From assembly GCA_900546085.1 (NCBI GenBank), contig URBS01000034.1, forward strand, positions 1-16,939: DNA of 16,939 nt, written 5' to 3'. The DNA comes from an uncultured Collinsella sp. Its GTDB lineage: Bacteria; Actinomycetota; Coriobacteriia; Coriobacteriales; Coriobacteriaceae. Positions 1 through 6,955 of the stretch are shown here, in pieces. The position numbers and the translations under genes are program-made. The stretch's first letter is position 1; each line of letters opens with the position of its first letter. The notes under the pieces are model-generated. The model was not told the origin of the DNA and searched no databases. It saw only the letters and a list, made by a program, of their open reading frames with translations.

Positions 1-404
1 ACCTTAACGGTGCGCTGCTTGGATATACCAAGGAGTTTATTGACGCTAGCTTTGACGAGATTATCGAGTTCGCTGAGCTCAAAGATTTTGTCGACATGCC
101 CCTGAAGAATTTCTCTTCGGGTATGGTTGCGCGCATTGCATTTGCTATCGCTACTATTACCGAGCCGGATATTCTGATCGTTGATGAGACGCTTTCTGTC
201 GGTGATGTCTTTTTCCAGCAGAAGTGCGAGCGCCGTATTCAGCACTTTATCGAAAGTGGCGACGTTACGGTCTTATTCGTTTCTCACTCCATGGAACAGG
301 TTGAGCGTATTTGCCAGCGTGCTGTATGGATCGAGAAGGGCGACCTGCGTATGGATGGCCCCGTGGATGAGGTCTGCAAGGCATACCACGACCAGTTCAA
401 GTAG
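1..404 (+). CDS. Polysaccharide/teichoic acid ABC exporter, ATP-binding subunit (3' part)
   Basis: The gene is cut by the left edge; the frame is open from base 3 and ends with TAG at 402-404. What remains is the C-terminal half of an ABC nucleotide-binding domain: the signature motif NFSSGM, Walker B DILIVDE, the D-loop region and the H-loop VSHSME. It finishes with the GPVDEVCKAYHDQF type of ending. This pattern fits the TagH/RfbE/Wzt/KpsT family, which powers export of lipid-linked O-antigen, teichoic acid or capsule across the membrane. The protein stops right after the ATPase domain, so it lacks the extra carbohydrate-binding C-terminal domain of Wzt. Its permease partner should lie just upstream of the window. 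The neighbouring phosphocholine-type and glf genes support a surface glycan role. An ABC ATPase of this export class is certain; the exact polymer is unknown. Confidence 0.88.
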   Translation, partial: LNGALLGYTKEFIDASFDEIIEFAELKDFVDMPLKNFSSGMVARIAFAIATITEPDILIVDETLSVGDVFFQQKCERRIQHFIESGDVTVLFVSHSMEQVERICQRAVWIEKGDLRMDGPVDEVCKAYHDQFK

Positions 405-406
405 GT

Positions 407-412
407 TATAAT
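407..412 (+). promoter_or_regulatory. Possible -10 box for tRNA-Arg(TCT)
   Basis: A perfect TATAAT lies just after the ABC gene stop codon, about 45 bases before the tRNA. No convincing -35 box is visible at the normal spacing, so the tRNA could also be transcribed by read-through from the ABC gene. Confidence 0.4.
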
Positions 413-457
413 TTATGCGCCGTGTGAACTTGTGCCCGCTTGGACGCGCGACATTAT

Positions 458-534
458 GCTCCATTAGCTCAGTTGGATAGAGCAGGGGACTTCTAATCCC
501 AAGGTCGACGGTTCGAATCCGCCATGGAGCACCA
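458..534 (+). tRNA. tRNA-Arg (anticodon TCT)
   Basis: A full cloverleaf can be folded by eye. The acceptor GCTCCAT pairs with ATGGAGC. The D-stem is GCTC/GAGC, the anticodon loop CTTCTAA gives anticodon TCT (codons AGA/AGG), the T-loop is TTCGAAT, and CCA is encoded at 532-534. Two stem positions are not Watson-Crick: G27-A43 at the outer end of the anticodon stem and A50-C64 in the T-stem. The tRNA sits between the ABC exporter gene and its own terminator. Confidence 0.93.
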
Positions 535-546
535 AAAGAGTTTTTG

Positions 547-573
547 AAGACCCGGTTATCATGCCGGGTCTTT
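547..573 (+). terminator. Intrinsic terminator after tRNA-Arg(TCT)
   Basis: A 7-bp GC-rich stem, GACCCGG (549-555) with CCGGGTC (564-570), is extended by two A-T pairs and has an 8-base loop followed by a short T run. It lies 14 bases after the tRNA 3' end. From here to base 798 I see no gene or clear signal. Confidence 0.75.
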
Positions 574-798
574 GCTTTACAAGCGTTCAGCCGTGATATT
601 GTTTAACATGGGCTGTAAGGCATGGGGATGACTTGTAGCCTTATTTCGATAGTGGTTGCATGCTTGGTTGCGAGGCTTATAGGATAATAAGTGTGTCCGC
701 TTCCTTTTCGGCACCCCTTGCCATGGCGGTCGTCGCCGCTGAGGATGCCGCCTTGACCTTGTTCCTTTTAAATATGTGATGGGGAGATAATCCGCTGC

Positions 799-2574
799 TT
801 ACCCGTTGTGCTCCTTGTAAAGCTCGAGCGCCTTCTTAAGGTAAGTTTTGGCATAATGGTAGTAGATATGGGACCACTCGCCAACGTTATCGCCTTCTGC
901 CTCTTTAAGCAGTGCCCATGTGTACCAGCACCAGCCCGCCATGCCCACCTGGCCCAGGTTGTGACGCCATTCTGCATCGGTTGGCTTGCGGCTGAAGTAA
1001 TGCTCTAGTGCCCTGCACATTTTCTTCTCGGTTAACTGTTCACAAACACAGAATGTTCCAAAATCGTTGGCATAGTCGCTCATACCGGCGTATTCCCAGT
1101 CAATGAGATCGACATGGCCGTCGCCGCTTACGAGGAAGTTGAGACTAAAGAAATCGTTGTGGCAGAGGACTGGATCGCCACCGTCGGCAATGAGCATTCT
1201 GTTCAGTTCGGCTGCCTGCGTGTCCATCTCGGGCAAATCCGGCACATCGATGAGCCCGTGTTTTAGAATGGCACGTTCGTAGCCCCTTCCCTCTTCATAG
1301 AAGCTAAAACAGCGATTAACTTTTGCACCGCTATCGTGAAGACTGCGGGCCATTTGCATGGCTTGGGCCAATTGGGTGTCGTCGTGAACGTCGAGGTTTC
1401 TACAATTCTTCACAAATCGTGACACCTTCCAGCCGCGGCGGGGATTCGCAAAAACAAAGGTGGAGTCAAGGCCGAGCGTGCGTGCAGTCTCGAGTGCGGT
1501 TTTTTCGGCTTTGCGGTCTACAAGGAGCTCGGTTCCTACGCCGGGGTGTCGGTAGACCCACTCGCCGTCGTCGGTCGTAAAGTGGCAGCTGAGGTTCGTA
1601 AGTCCCTGTTTGAGCGGATAGACGTCGCGAATTTCGGATTTATCGCATCCCAAGACGGCAACGATGTTGTCGAAAATCTCGGAATCAAGGTTTTCGATGA
1701 AAAGAGGGTCGAAGTTGCGCAGCTCGTCGAGTGAGTCGAACTCGTGGATGGTGGGCGGGTCGTACCTGCGGATTTGCATGTCAAGCTCGTTGATATGATC
1801 GGCATAGAGATCTTCCCAGAGTTTGTTGCGGGTTTGGGGGAGGTCGTATTCTGCCTCAAGAATCTCTCGAAAACGAGTTGAGAACTCTCGATCGAAATAA
1901 GCGTGGCCAATCATATACCATGCATCGGACCCGCCGACCCTAACTTTGGTGATGCGGTCGTGGGTGTCGGTTTCCAGGCACCATTCAGGTGTCTGGCCCT
2001 GGTTGAACTCGGCTGAGTAGTAGGCCTTCCAGACATGGTCTGTGAAAGGGTTCTTCTCGAAATAGTTGTCCGAGGAGCAGATGTACGTATTGCCCAACAT
2101 CTCACGCACGAGCATAATCGAGGAATTGTTATTGCGCTCAGCGTAGGCGCAATTCACGATGACCTTAACGCCGTATTTGTCCTCGAGGTAGTAGAAGGAC
2201 TCCTTCTTGTATCCCACAATGACGACGATGTCGAAAATCCCGGCTTCGTGTAGCTGTTCAATTTGGCGCTCAATCAGGACTTCGCCACGAACTTTGAGAA
2301 GTCCCTTGGGGCGTTCATAGGAGATGGGGGCGAAGCGACTGGAGAGGCCTGCCGCAAGGATAACAGCATTGTCCACGGCGTAGGGTTTTAGCGCGGTCAT
2401 GCCCTTAGGCGTGAGACGGGCGTCCTTGATGAGGCCGGCTTCTGAGAGGTCTATTACGGCGGCATTTGCCGCTGTAAGCCCAATCTCGCACTCGCTCGCA
2501 AGTTGTTGTTGCGTAATGCTGGGACGTCTGCTCAGGGCATAGAGAACGTTAAACTGTTTATGCGTAAGCTGCAT
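799..2574 (-). CDS. Fused winged-helix / LicC-like nucleotidyltransferase / choline-kinase-like protein
   Basis: This 591-residue protein has three modules. Residues 1-65 look like a MarR-type winged helix. Residues 68-300 are a sugar-phosphate/choline-phosphate nucleotidyltransferase with the signature LAAGLSSRFAPISYERPKGL (73-92). Residues 310-591 are an aminoglycoside-phosphotransferase/choline-kinase fold with the catalytic loop HNDFFSLNF (472-480) and the metal-binding DLIDWEYAG (489-497). In known lic systems LicA phosphorylates choline and LicC makes CDP-choline, which is then placed on surface glycans. Here both activities would be in one cytosolic chain. The ATG is preceded by AAAGGA at a 7-base spacing. 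The exporter ATPase gene and glf nearby support a surface polymer role. The substrate could also be ethanolamine or another amino alcohol. No LicB transporter or LicD transferase is in the window. The domain calls are firm; the exact substrate is inferred. Confidence 0.88.
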   Translation of the reverse strand: MQLTHKQFNVLYALSRRPSITQQQLASECEIGLTAANAAVIDLSEAGLIKDARLTPKGMTALKPYAVDNAVILAAGLSSRFAPISYERPKGLLKVRGEVLIERQIEQLHEAGIFDIVVIVGYKKESFYYLEDKYGVKVIVNCAYAERNNNSSIMLVREMLGNTYICSSDNYFEKNPFTDHVWKAYYSAEFNQGQTPEWCLETDTHDRITKVRVGGSDAWYMIGHAYFDREFSTRFREILEAEYDLPQTRNKLWEDLYADHINELDMQIRRYDPPTIHEFDSLDELRNFDPLFIENLDSEIFDNIVAVLGCDKSEIRDVYPLKQGLTNLSCHFTTDDGEWVYRHPGVGTELLVDRKAEKTALETARTLGLDSTFVFANPRRGWKVSRFVKNCRNLDVHDDTQLAQAMQMARSLHDSGAKVNRCFSFYEEGRGYERAILKHGLIDVPDLPEMDTQAAELNRMLIADGGDPVLCHNDFFSLNFLVSGDGHVDLIDWEYAGMSDYANDFGTFCVCEQLTEKKMCRALEHYFSRKPTDAEWRHNLGQVGMAGWCWYTWALLKEAEGDNVGEWSHIYYHYAKTYLKKALELYKEHNG

Positions 2575-2655
2575 TAATGGTTCCTTTGCGTTCGGTTTTG
2601 TCAGATGCTATCGCGAACCTGAACAGCTGAAGGCATTACTTTCCGTTTTACTATC

Positions 2656-2700
2656 CATTGGAGGGTTCGAGCAAATGTCATTTGTTCGAACCCTCCAATG
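2656..2700. repeat. 45-base near-perfect palindrome
   Basis: The arms 2656-2676 and 2680-2700 are 21 bases each, pair throughout (one G-T) and leave a 3-base loop. Neither strand has a T run after the hairpin, so it does not look like a normal intrinsic terminator. It lies in the 236-base gap between glf and the fused lic-type gene, both on the minus strand, and so could be a regulator site, an RNA processing or transcript-stabilising hairpin, or a copy of a dispersed palindromic element. The rest of this gap shows no clear gene. Confidence 0.8.
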
Positions 2701-2810
2701 CGTAAGCGGGGGAGACTTTTATCAAAAAGGCGTTATGGACTGTTATGCGCAACTCTTAAACCAAATGTCGTCTAGCATTCAGAGTAGCCGGCAATTTTTA
2801 ATGCTTAATC

Positions 2811-3935
2811 CTACGCCTCCGTGGGCTCCACACCTAGCTCGTTGCGGACGAGTTCGAATGCCGCGGCGATGGCCTTGTCCATGTCGTAGTACTTGTAGCC
2901 GCCCAGACGACCGGCGAAGATCACGTCGCCCTCCTGCGCCGCCAGCTCCTCGTACTGCCTGTACAGGGCCTCGTTCCTGGCGTCGTTGATGGGATAGTAG
3001 GGCTCGTCGCCAGGCTTCCAGTCTGCCGGGTATTCGCGCGTGATGACGGTCTTGTCCTGCGTGCCGAACTCAAAGTGCTTGTGCTCGATGATACGGGTGT
3101 AGGGGACCTCGCGCTCGGTGTAGTTGACCACGGCCACGCCCTGGTGGTCCTGCTCGTTGAGCGTCTCGGTCTCGAAGCGCAGGCTGCGGTACTCGAGCGT
3201 GCCCAGCTTAAAGTCGTAGAACGCGTCGATGGGGCCGCAGTAGATCGTCTTGGCGGCGATATCGGGCTCGGCGGCGGCCAGCTCCTTGTACTCCACGCCG
3301 CAGCGCACCTCGACGCCCTCGAGCATGTTGGCGACCATCTTGGTGTAGCCGCCCATGGGGATGCCCTGGTAGCGGTCGTTGAAGTAGTTGTTGTCGTAGG
3401 TGAAGCGGCAGGGGAGGCGCTTTATGATGCTCGCGGGCAGGTCCCTGCAGTCGCGGCCCCACTGCTTCTCGGTGTAGCCCTTCACGAGCGTCTCGAAGAT
3501 GTCGCGGCCGACGAGCGACAGCGCCTGCTCCTCGAGGTTCTGCGGCTCTCCGATGTTCTCGGCGGCCACCTGCTCAGCGATCTTGGCCTTGGCGTCTGCC
3601 GGCGTGACGACGCCCGGCCACATCTTGGCGAAGGTGTTCATGTTGAAGGGCATGTTGTACATGTTGCCGTGGAAGTTGGCTATCGGCGAGTTGACGTAGT
3701 TGTTGAACTCGGCGAAGCGGCTGACGTAGTCCCAGACGTCCTTCATGGAGGTGTGGAAGATGTGGGCGCCGTAACGGTGGACCTGGATGCCCTTGACGTC
3801 CTCGGTGTAGATGTTGCCGGCGATGTGGTCGCGGCGGTCGATGACCAGGACCGACTTGCCGGCGCGCTTGGCGGCGTTGGCGAAGACGGCGCCAGAGAGG
3901 CCGGCGCCGACGACTAGGTAATCGTACTGGGACAT
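2811..3935 (-). CDS. glf: UDP-galactopyranose mutase
   Basis: This flavoenzyme converts UDP-galactopyranose to UDP-galactofuranose, the donor for galactofuranose in surface glycans. The protein has 374 residues, close to the roughly 370 usual for the family. It starts with the FAD-binding VVGAGLSGAVFA (8-19), followed by IAGNIY and the GAHIFHT segment. It has the active-site GYTEKQWG (153-160, Trp159), IKRLPCR (171-177), the YYPINDAR region and AGRLGGYKYYDMD (341-353). The ATG at 3935 was chosen over an upstream in-frame ATG (4010) because homologues begin at the FAD fold and because AAAGGAG sits 7 bases upstream. It follows aroQ in the same direction after a 78-base gap in which no convincing promoter is visible. 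Its role belongs with the surface glycan genes to its left rather than with the aro operon. Confidence 0.96.
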   Translation of the reverse strand: MSQYDYLVVGAGLSGAVFANAAKRAGKSVLVIDRRDHIAGNIYTEDVKGIQVHRYGAHIFHTSMKDVWDYVSRFAEFNNYVNSPIANFHGNMYNMPFNMNTFAKMWPGVVTPADAKAKIAEQVAAENIGEPQNLEEQALSLVGRDIFETLVKGYTEKQWGRDCRDLPASIIKRLPCRFTYDNNYFNDRYQGIPMGGYTKMVANMLEGVEVRCGVEYKELAAAEPDIAAKTIYCGPIDAFYDFKLGTLEYRSLRFETETLNEQDHQGVAVVNYTEREVPYTRIIEHKHFEFGTQDKTVITREYPADWKPGDEPYYPINDARNEALYRQYEELAAQEGDVIFAGRLGGYKYYDMDKAIAAAFELVRNELGVEPTEA

Positions 3936-4013
3936 GGATATGCTCCTTTGTATGTCAATTGGACAGCTACTTAAGCTTTGGGACAAACAAACCTGATTAT
4001 TTAGTCCCATGGA

Positions 4014-4451
4014 TTAGTGTAGCAGATACTCTTTCAGCAGCTCCAGTGCGTGGGCGTAGCCCATCAGGCCTTCGCCCGTAATGGTGGCGAAGCAGGCTAG
4101 GCGTGCATAGCTCACCTGGCGGAAGTCCTCGCGCGTCTCGACGGCACTGATGTGGACCTCGACGGCAGGGATGGCGACGGCCTTGAGGGCGTCGAGGATC
4201 GCGACGCTCGTGTGCGTGTAAGCCGCCGGGTTGATGACGATACCGTCGACCTTGCCGTAGGCCTCCTGAATCTTGTCGACGATGCTGCCCTCGTGGTTGG
4301 ACTGGAAGACCTCGACCTCGTCGAAGCCCTGTGCGGCGCCCGCTTCCTGGCAGATCTGCACTAAGCGGTCGTAGTTGTCGCTGCCATAGATGCCCGGCTC
4401 GCGAATGCCGAGCATGTTGAGGTTGGGGCCGTTGATGACGAGTGCTTTCAT
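4014..4451 (-). CDS. aroQ: 3-dehydroquinate dehydratase, type II
   Basis: This enzyme catalyses step three of the shikimate pathway, dehydration of 3-dehydroquinate to 3-dehydroshikimate. The 145-residue length matches the small type II family, not the larger AroD type I. Motifs run in the family order: NGPNLNMLG (7-15) near the N-terminus, then YGSDNYD with the flexible-loop Tyr, QSNHEG, INPAAYTHTS and VEVHIS with the catalytic His. The ATG at 4451 is set by homology and by AAAGGAAG just upstream; a longer in-frame reading upstream would start inside aroEK and is rejected. It is the last aro gene of the cluster and is separated from aroEK by a strong hairpin, so its expression may be partly uncoupled from the rest. 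Confidence 0.96.
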   Translation of the reverse strand: MKALVINGPNLNMLGIREPGIYGSDNYDRLVQICQEAGAAQGFDEVEVFQSNHEGSIVDKIQEAYGKVDGIVINPAAYTHTSVAILDALKAVAIPAVEVHISAVETREDFRQVSYARLACFATITGEGLMGYAHALELLKEYLLH

Positions 4452-4472
4452 GGTTGCTTCCTTTGCGATTGG

Positions 4473-4513
4473 AAAACCACCACAAAGTTGCCTGTCCCCT
4501 TTGTGGTGGTTTT
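4473..4513 (-). terminator. Perfect 15-bp hairpin between aroEK and aroQ
   Basis: AAAACCACCACAAAG (4473-4487) pairs perfectly with CTTTGTGGTGGTTTT (4499-4513) around an 11-base loop. It begins 2 bases after the aroEK stop and ends 21 bases before the aroQ start. On both strands the arm ends in four T residues, so it could act as a weak, bidirectional intrinsic terminator. The T's are inside the stem, so it may instead be a processing or stabilising hairpin. Confidence 0.6.
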
Positions 4514-4515
4514 GA

Positions 4516-5766
4516 TTAGAGAGCGGGTGGGAGGGTGTCGAGGAGGGTTTGGGCGGTGTTGGCGGCGCAGTCGCGCGAGTCGATGATGTAGTCGGCCCAG
4601 GCGCGGTAGCGCGGCATGCGCTGCTCGGCCAGCTTGTCGATACCATCGCGGGCGGTGATGGGGCGTCCCTTGTGGGCGAGTTCGTCGAGCTTGCGGTTGA
4701 GCATCACGATCTGGCTGTTCTGGTGCAGTAGCGGGTAGTTCTCGTCGCGCGTGACCACGCCGCCGCCGGTGGAGAGCACCAGGCCGCTGCACTTGGAGAT
4801 GCCGGCCAGCACCGCCGTCTCCTGCTCGCGGAAGGCCGCCTCGCCGCTCTCGACGATAAAGTCGGCGCAGGGCCTGCCCAGGCGCTCCTCGAGGGCGCGG
4901 TCCAGGTCGATGTGCTCTCGCCCCGTGAGCAGGGCAATCTGCTCGCCCACACGGGTCTTGCCCGAGCCCGGCATGCCGATCAGCGCGATGTTCTGCTCGC
5001 GGCGTGACAGGCGCTCCGTTACGTCCAGAATGCGCTCGCGCGGAGTGACCTGGCCGGTGTAGCGCTCAACGGCTTGCGCCGCCTGGGCCACGAGCATGAG
5101 CAGACCGCCGATGCAGGGGATGTCGCGGCGCTCGGCCTCGAGCATGAGTCCCGTGCGAGCGGGGTTGTAGACAATGTCGATAACGCCCTCGAGCGCATTG
5201 AGCCCCTCGAGTGTGCAGGGGGCGTCGGGACAGTGGGGGAACATGCCGGCGGGCGTGCAGTTGACGAGCAGGGCAGCGTCGGACTGCTGCGAGATATTGT
5301 CGTAGTTGACCTGGCTCGTGCGGCCCACGGGCACGACGGTGGCGCCCAGATCGCCGAGCACCATACTGGCCGTAGTACCCGCGCCGCCGGTGGCTCCGAG
5401 CACGAGGACCTTCTTGCCGGCAACCTCTACGCCCAACTCCTCGACCAGACACTGAAAACCAAAGTAGTCGGTGTTGTCGCCGCGCAAACAACCGTCAGGC
5501 AGGCGTGTGATGGTGTTGACGTTGCCCATGCGCTCGGCGAGCGGACTCAGCTCGTCCAGATACTCCATGACGGCGCGCTTGTAGGGGATGGTCACGTTAG
5601 TGCCCTCCCATTCGTCGCCCGTCATAAAGGCCTGGAGGTCCTCGGGCTCGCGCTCAAAACGCACGTATTCGAGCCCCGCGAGCTCCTTGTAGATGGTCGG
5701 CGTGTAGCTGTGGCCCAGCACGCGGCCCAGCACGCCGTAGGGGCGGGTTGCGGCGACATCGGTCAT
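4516..5766 (-). CDS. aroEK: Bifunctional shikimate dehydrogenase / shikimate kinase fusion
   Basis: The 416-residue protein joins two consecutive pathway enzymes. Residues 1-250 are AroE (3-dehydroshikimate to shikimate, NADPH): the substrate loop LGHSYTP (18-23 region), NVTIPYK with catalytic Lys63, GDNTD (96-100) and the Rossmann loop GATGGAG (124-130). Residues 256-416 are AroK (shikimate to shikimate-3-phosphate, ATP): Walker A GMPGSGKT (264-271), the shikimate-binding Asp pair in HIDLD (285-289), AFRE with Arg313, STGGG (332-336), the lid GRPI (367-370) and the adenine-side MPRYRAW. Both halves have their catalytic residues, so both should be active. The ATG abuts the pheA stop with no gap, and a GGAGGT site lies inside the end of pheA, indicating translational coupling. 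No separate aroK or aroE is in the window. Confidence 0.95.
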   Translation of the reverse strand: MTDVAATRPYGVLGRVLGHSYTPTIYKELAGLEYVRFEREPEDLQAFMTGDEWEGTNVTIPYKRAVMEYLDELSPLAERMGNVNTITRLPDGCLRGDNTDYFGFQCLVEELGVEVAGKKVLVLGATGGAGTTASMVLGDLGATVVPVGRTSQVNYDNISQQSDAALLVNCTPAGMFPHCPDAPCTLEGLNALEGVIDIVYNPARTGLMLEAERRDIPCIGGLLMLVAQAAQAVERYTGQVTPRERILDVTERLSRREQNIALIGMPGSGKTRVGEQIALLTGREHIDLDRALEERLGRPCADFIVESGEAAFREQETAVLAGISKCSGLVLSTGGGVVTRDENYPLLHQNSQIVMLNRKLDELAHKGRPITARDGIDKLAEQRMPRYRAWADYIIDSRDCAANTAQTLLDTLPPAL

Positions 5767-6912
5767 CTAGAGCACCTCCGTGTAGCTGCCAAAGTAGGTA
5801 AAGCTCTCGCACACGTCGTCGATGGAATCGAGCAGGTCGTCGAGGGCCCTGCTGCCAAAGGGGCAGTCCAGGTCAAAGTAGAACATAAACTCAAAGTCGC
5901 GGCCGGGGATGGGGCGGCTCTCGAGCTTGATGAGGTTGATGTTGAGGGCGTAGAAGCGCTCGAGCACCCGGTAGAGGGCGCCCGGCTCGTTGGTCGTGGT
6001 GATCATGAGCGAGGTGCGGTTGGCACCGGGGTAGACGCGCGGCTCGCGGCTGATGACGACAAAGCGCGTGTAGTTGTTGTCCGAGTCCTGGATGTTGGAT
6101 TCCAGTATCTCCAGGCCATACAGTGCGGCACAGCTGCGCGAGGCGATGGCGGCAACGTCGGTGCGGTCGGAGTTAGCGACCATCTCGGCCGACATGGCCG
6201 TGTTGGGGTACTTGGTGGCGTGCAGGTCGTGGGCTTCGATAAAGCCGGCGCACTGGGCAATGGCTTGGCCGTGGCTGTAGACCTCACGCACGTCTGCGAG
6301 CTTGGTGCCGGGTTTGACGAGCAGGTTATGGTCGATCTTGAGGCGCAGCGAGCGCACGATATGGAAATCGAACTGTGCGAGCAGGTCGTAGACGGCGTTG
6401 ACGGAACCCGCGGTGGAGTTTTCGATGGGCAGCACGCCAAACTCGCAGAAGCCGTCACGTACGGCGCGCATGACGCCCTCGAAGGTCTCGAAAAACGTGA
6501 TGTCGGGCACGTCGAAGAGCTTGCACGCGGCGATTTGGCTGTAAGCGCCCTCGACGCCCTGGCAGGCGACGGTGGCCGTTTGAGGGAAGGGCGTGTCGGA
6601 GGCTGTAGCCGTGGCGTGGGCCTTTTGCGAGACGGTGATGCCCTTGAGCTCGTTGATGTAGCGCCGCTGCTCGGCCTTGCTCATGCTCATGAGCAAGCGG
6701 AACAGGGTGATGGTCTGTGCCTCATAGCGCTCGGGCGCGCGGCTGGCGAGGTTGTTGAGCTTGGAGCGCTCACGGGCGGGGTCGAAGACGGCCTTGCCCA
6801 TCTCGATTTTTGACTTGGCGACCTCGGTGGCAATGTCCATGCGCTCGACAAAGCTGTTGAGGAGCGTGGCGTCGATGCCATCGATGGCCTGGCGGATGTC
6901 AGCAAGGTCCAT
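5767..6912 (-). CDS. pheA: Chorismate mutase / prephenate dehydratase (P-protein)
   Basis: This enzyme makes phenylpyruvate from chorismate in two steps, committing carbon to phenylalanine. The 381 residues split into an AroQ-type chorismate mutase (about 1-90, beginning DLADIRQAIDGID), a prephenate dehydratase (about 112-288, with PIENSTAG at 162-169 and the catalytic TRF at 282-284) and a C-terminal ACT domain (about 298-378) with GALYRVL (311-317) and ESRP (331-334). The last two are the known phenylalanine-sensing motifs, so feedback inhibition by Phe is expected. The start at 6912 is chosen from the domain boundary and AAAGGGG upstream; the in-frame ATG at 6999 would lie within aroC. The gap to aroC is 43 bases, one of the two largest among the genes from DAHP synthase to aroEK. 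Confidence 0.96.
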   Translation of the reverse strand: MDLADIRQAIDGIDATLLNSFVERMDIATEVAKSKIEMGKAVFDPARERSKLNNLASRAPERYEAQTITLFRLLMSMSKAEQRRYINELKGITVSQKAHATATASDTPFPQTATVACQGVEGAYSQIAACKLFDVPDITFFETFEGVMRAVRDGFCEFGVLPIENSTAGSVNAVYDLLAQFDFHIVRSLRLKIDHNLLVKPGTKLADVREVYSHGQAIAQCAGFIEAHDLHATKYPNTAMSAEMVANSDRTDVAAIASRSCAALYGLEILESNIQDSDNNYTRFVVISREPRVYPGANRTSLMITTTNEPGALYRVLERFYALNINLIKLESRPIPGRDFEFMFYFDLDCPFGSRALDDLLDSIDDVCESFTYFGSYTEVL

Positions 6913-6955
6913 GGAGACCCCTTTCACGTGTCGGGGGATGTTGAGGGGTGGGTAG

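Noticed and set aside
458..534. tRNA-Arg(TCT) as an integration site for a mobile island on either side
   Set aside because: No integrase, excisionase or repeated copy of the tRNA 3' end was seen in the window apart from general T-arm similarity.
2675..2989. Plus-strand open frame starting in the palindrome and running into the end of glf
   Set aside because: Begins in an inverted repeat, lacks a ribosome site and becomes a mirror of glf with an Arg/Pro/Ser-rich product.
3075..3917. A 280-codon open frame on the plus strand opposite glf
   Set aside because: Val/Leu/Asp/Gly-rich mirror of the glf gene with no recognisable domain.
3974..4012. TGGGAC/GTCCCA inverted repeat between aroQ and glf as a terminator
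   Set aside because: Short stem, long loop and no T run on either strand; not strong enough to call.
5074..6813. A 579-codon open frame on the plus strand across aroEK and pheA
   Set aside because: Same kind of mirror frame; the minus-strand proteins have full sets of catalytic residues.
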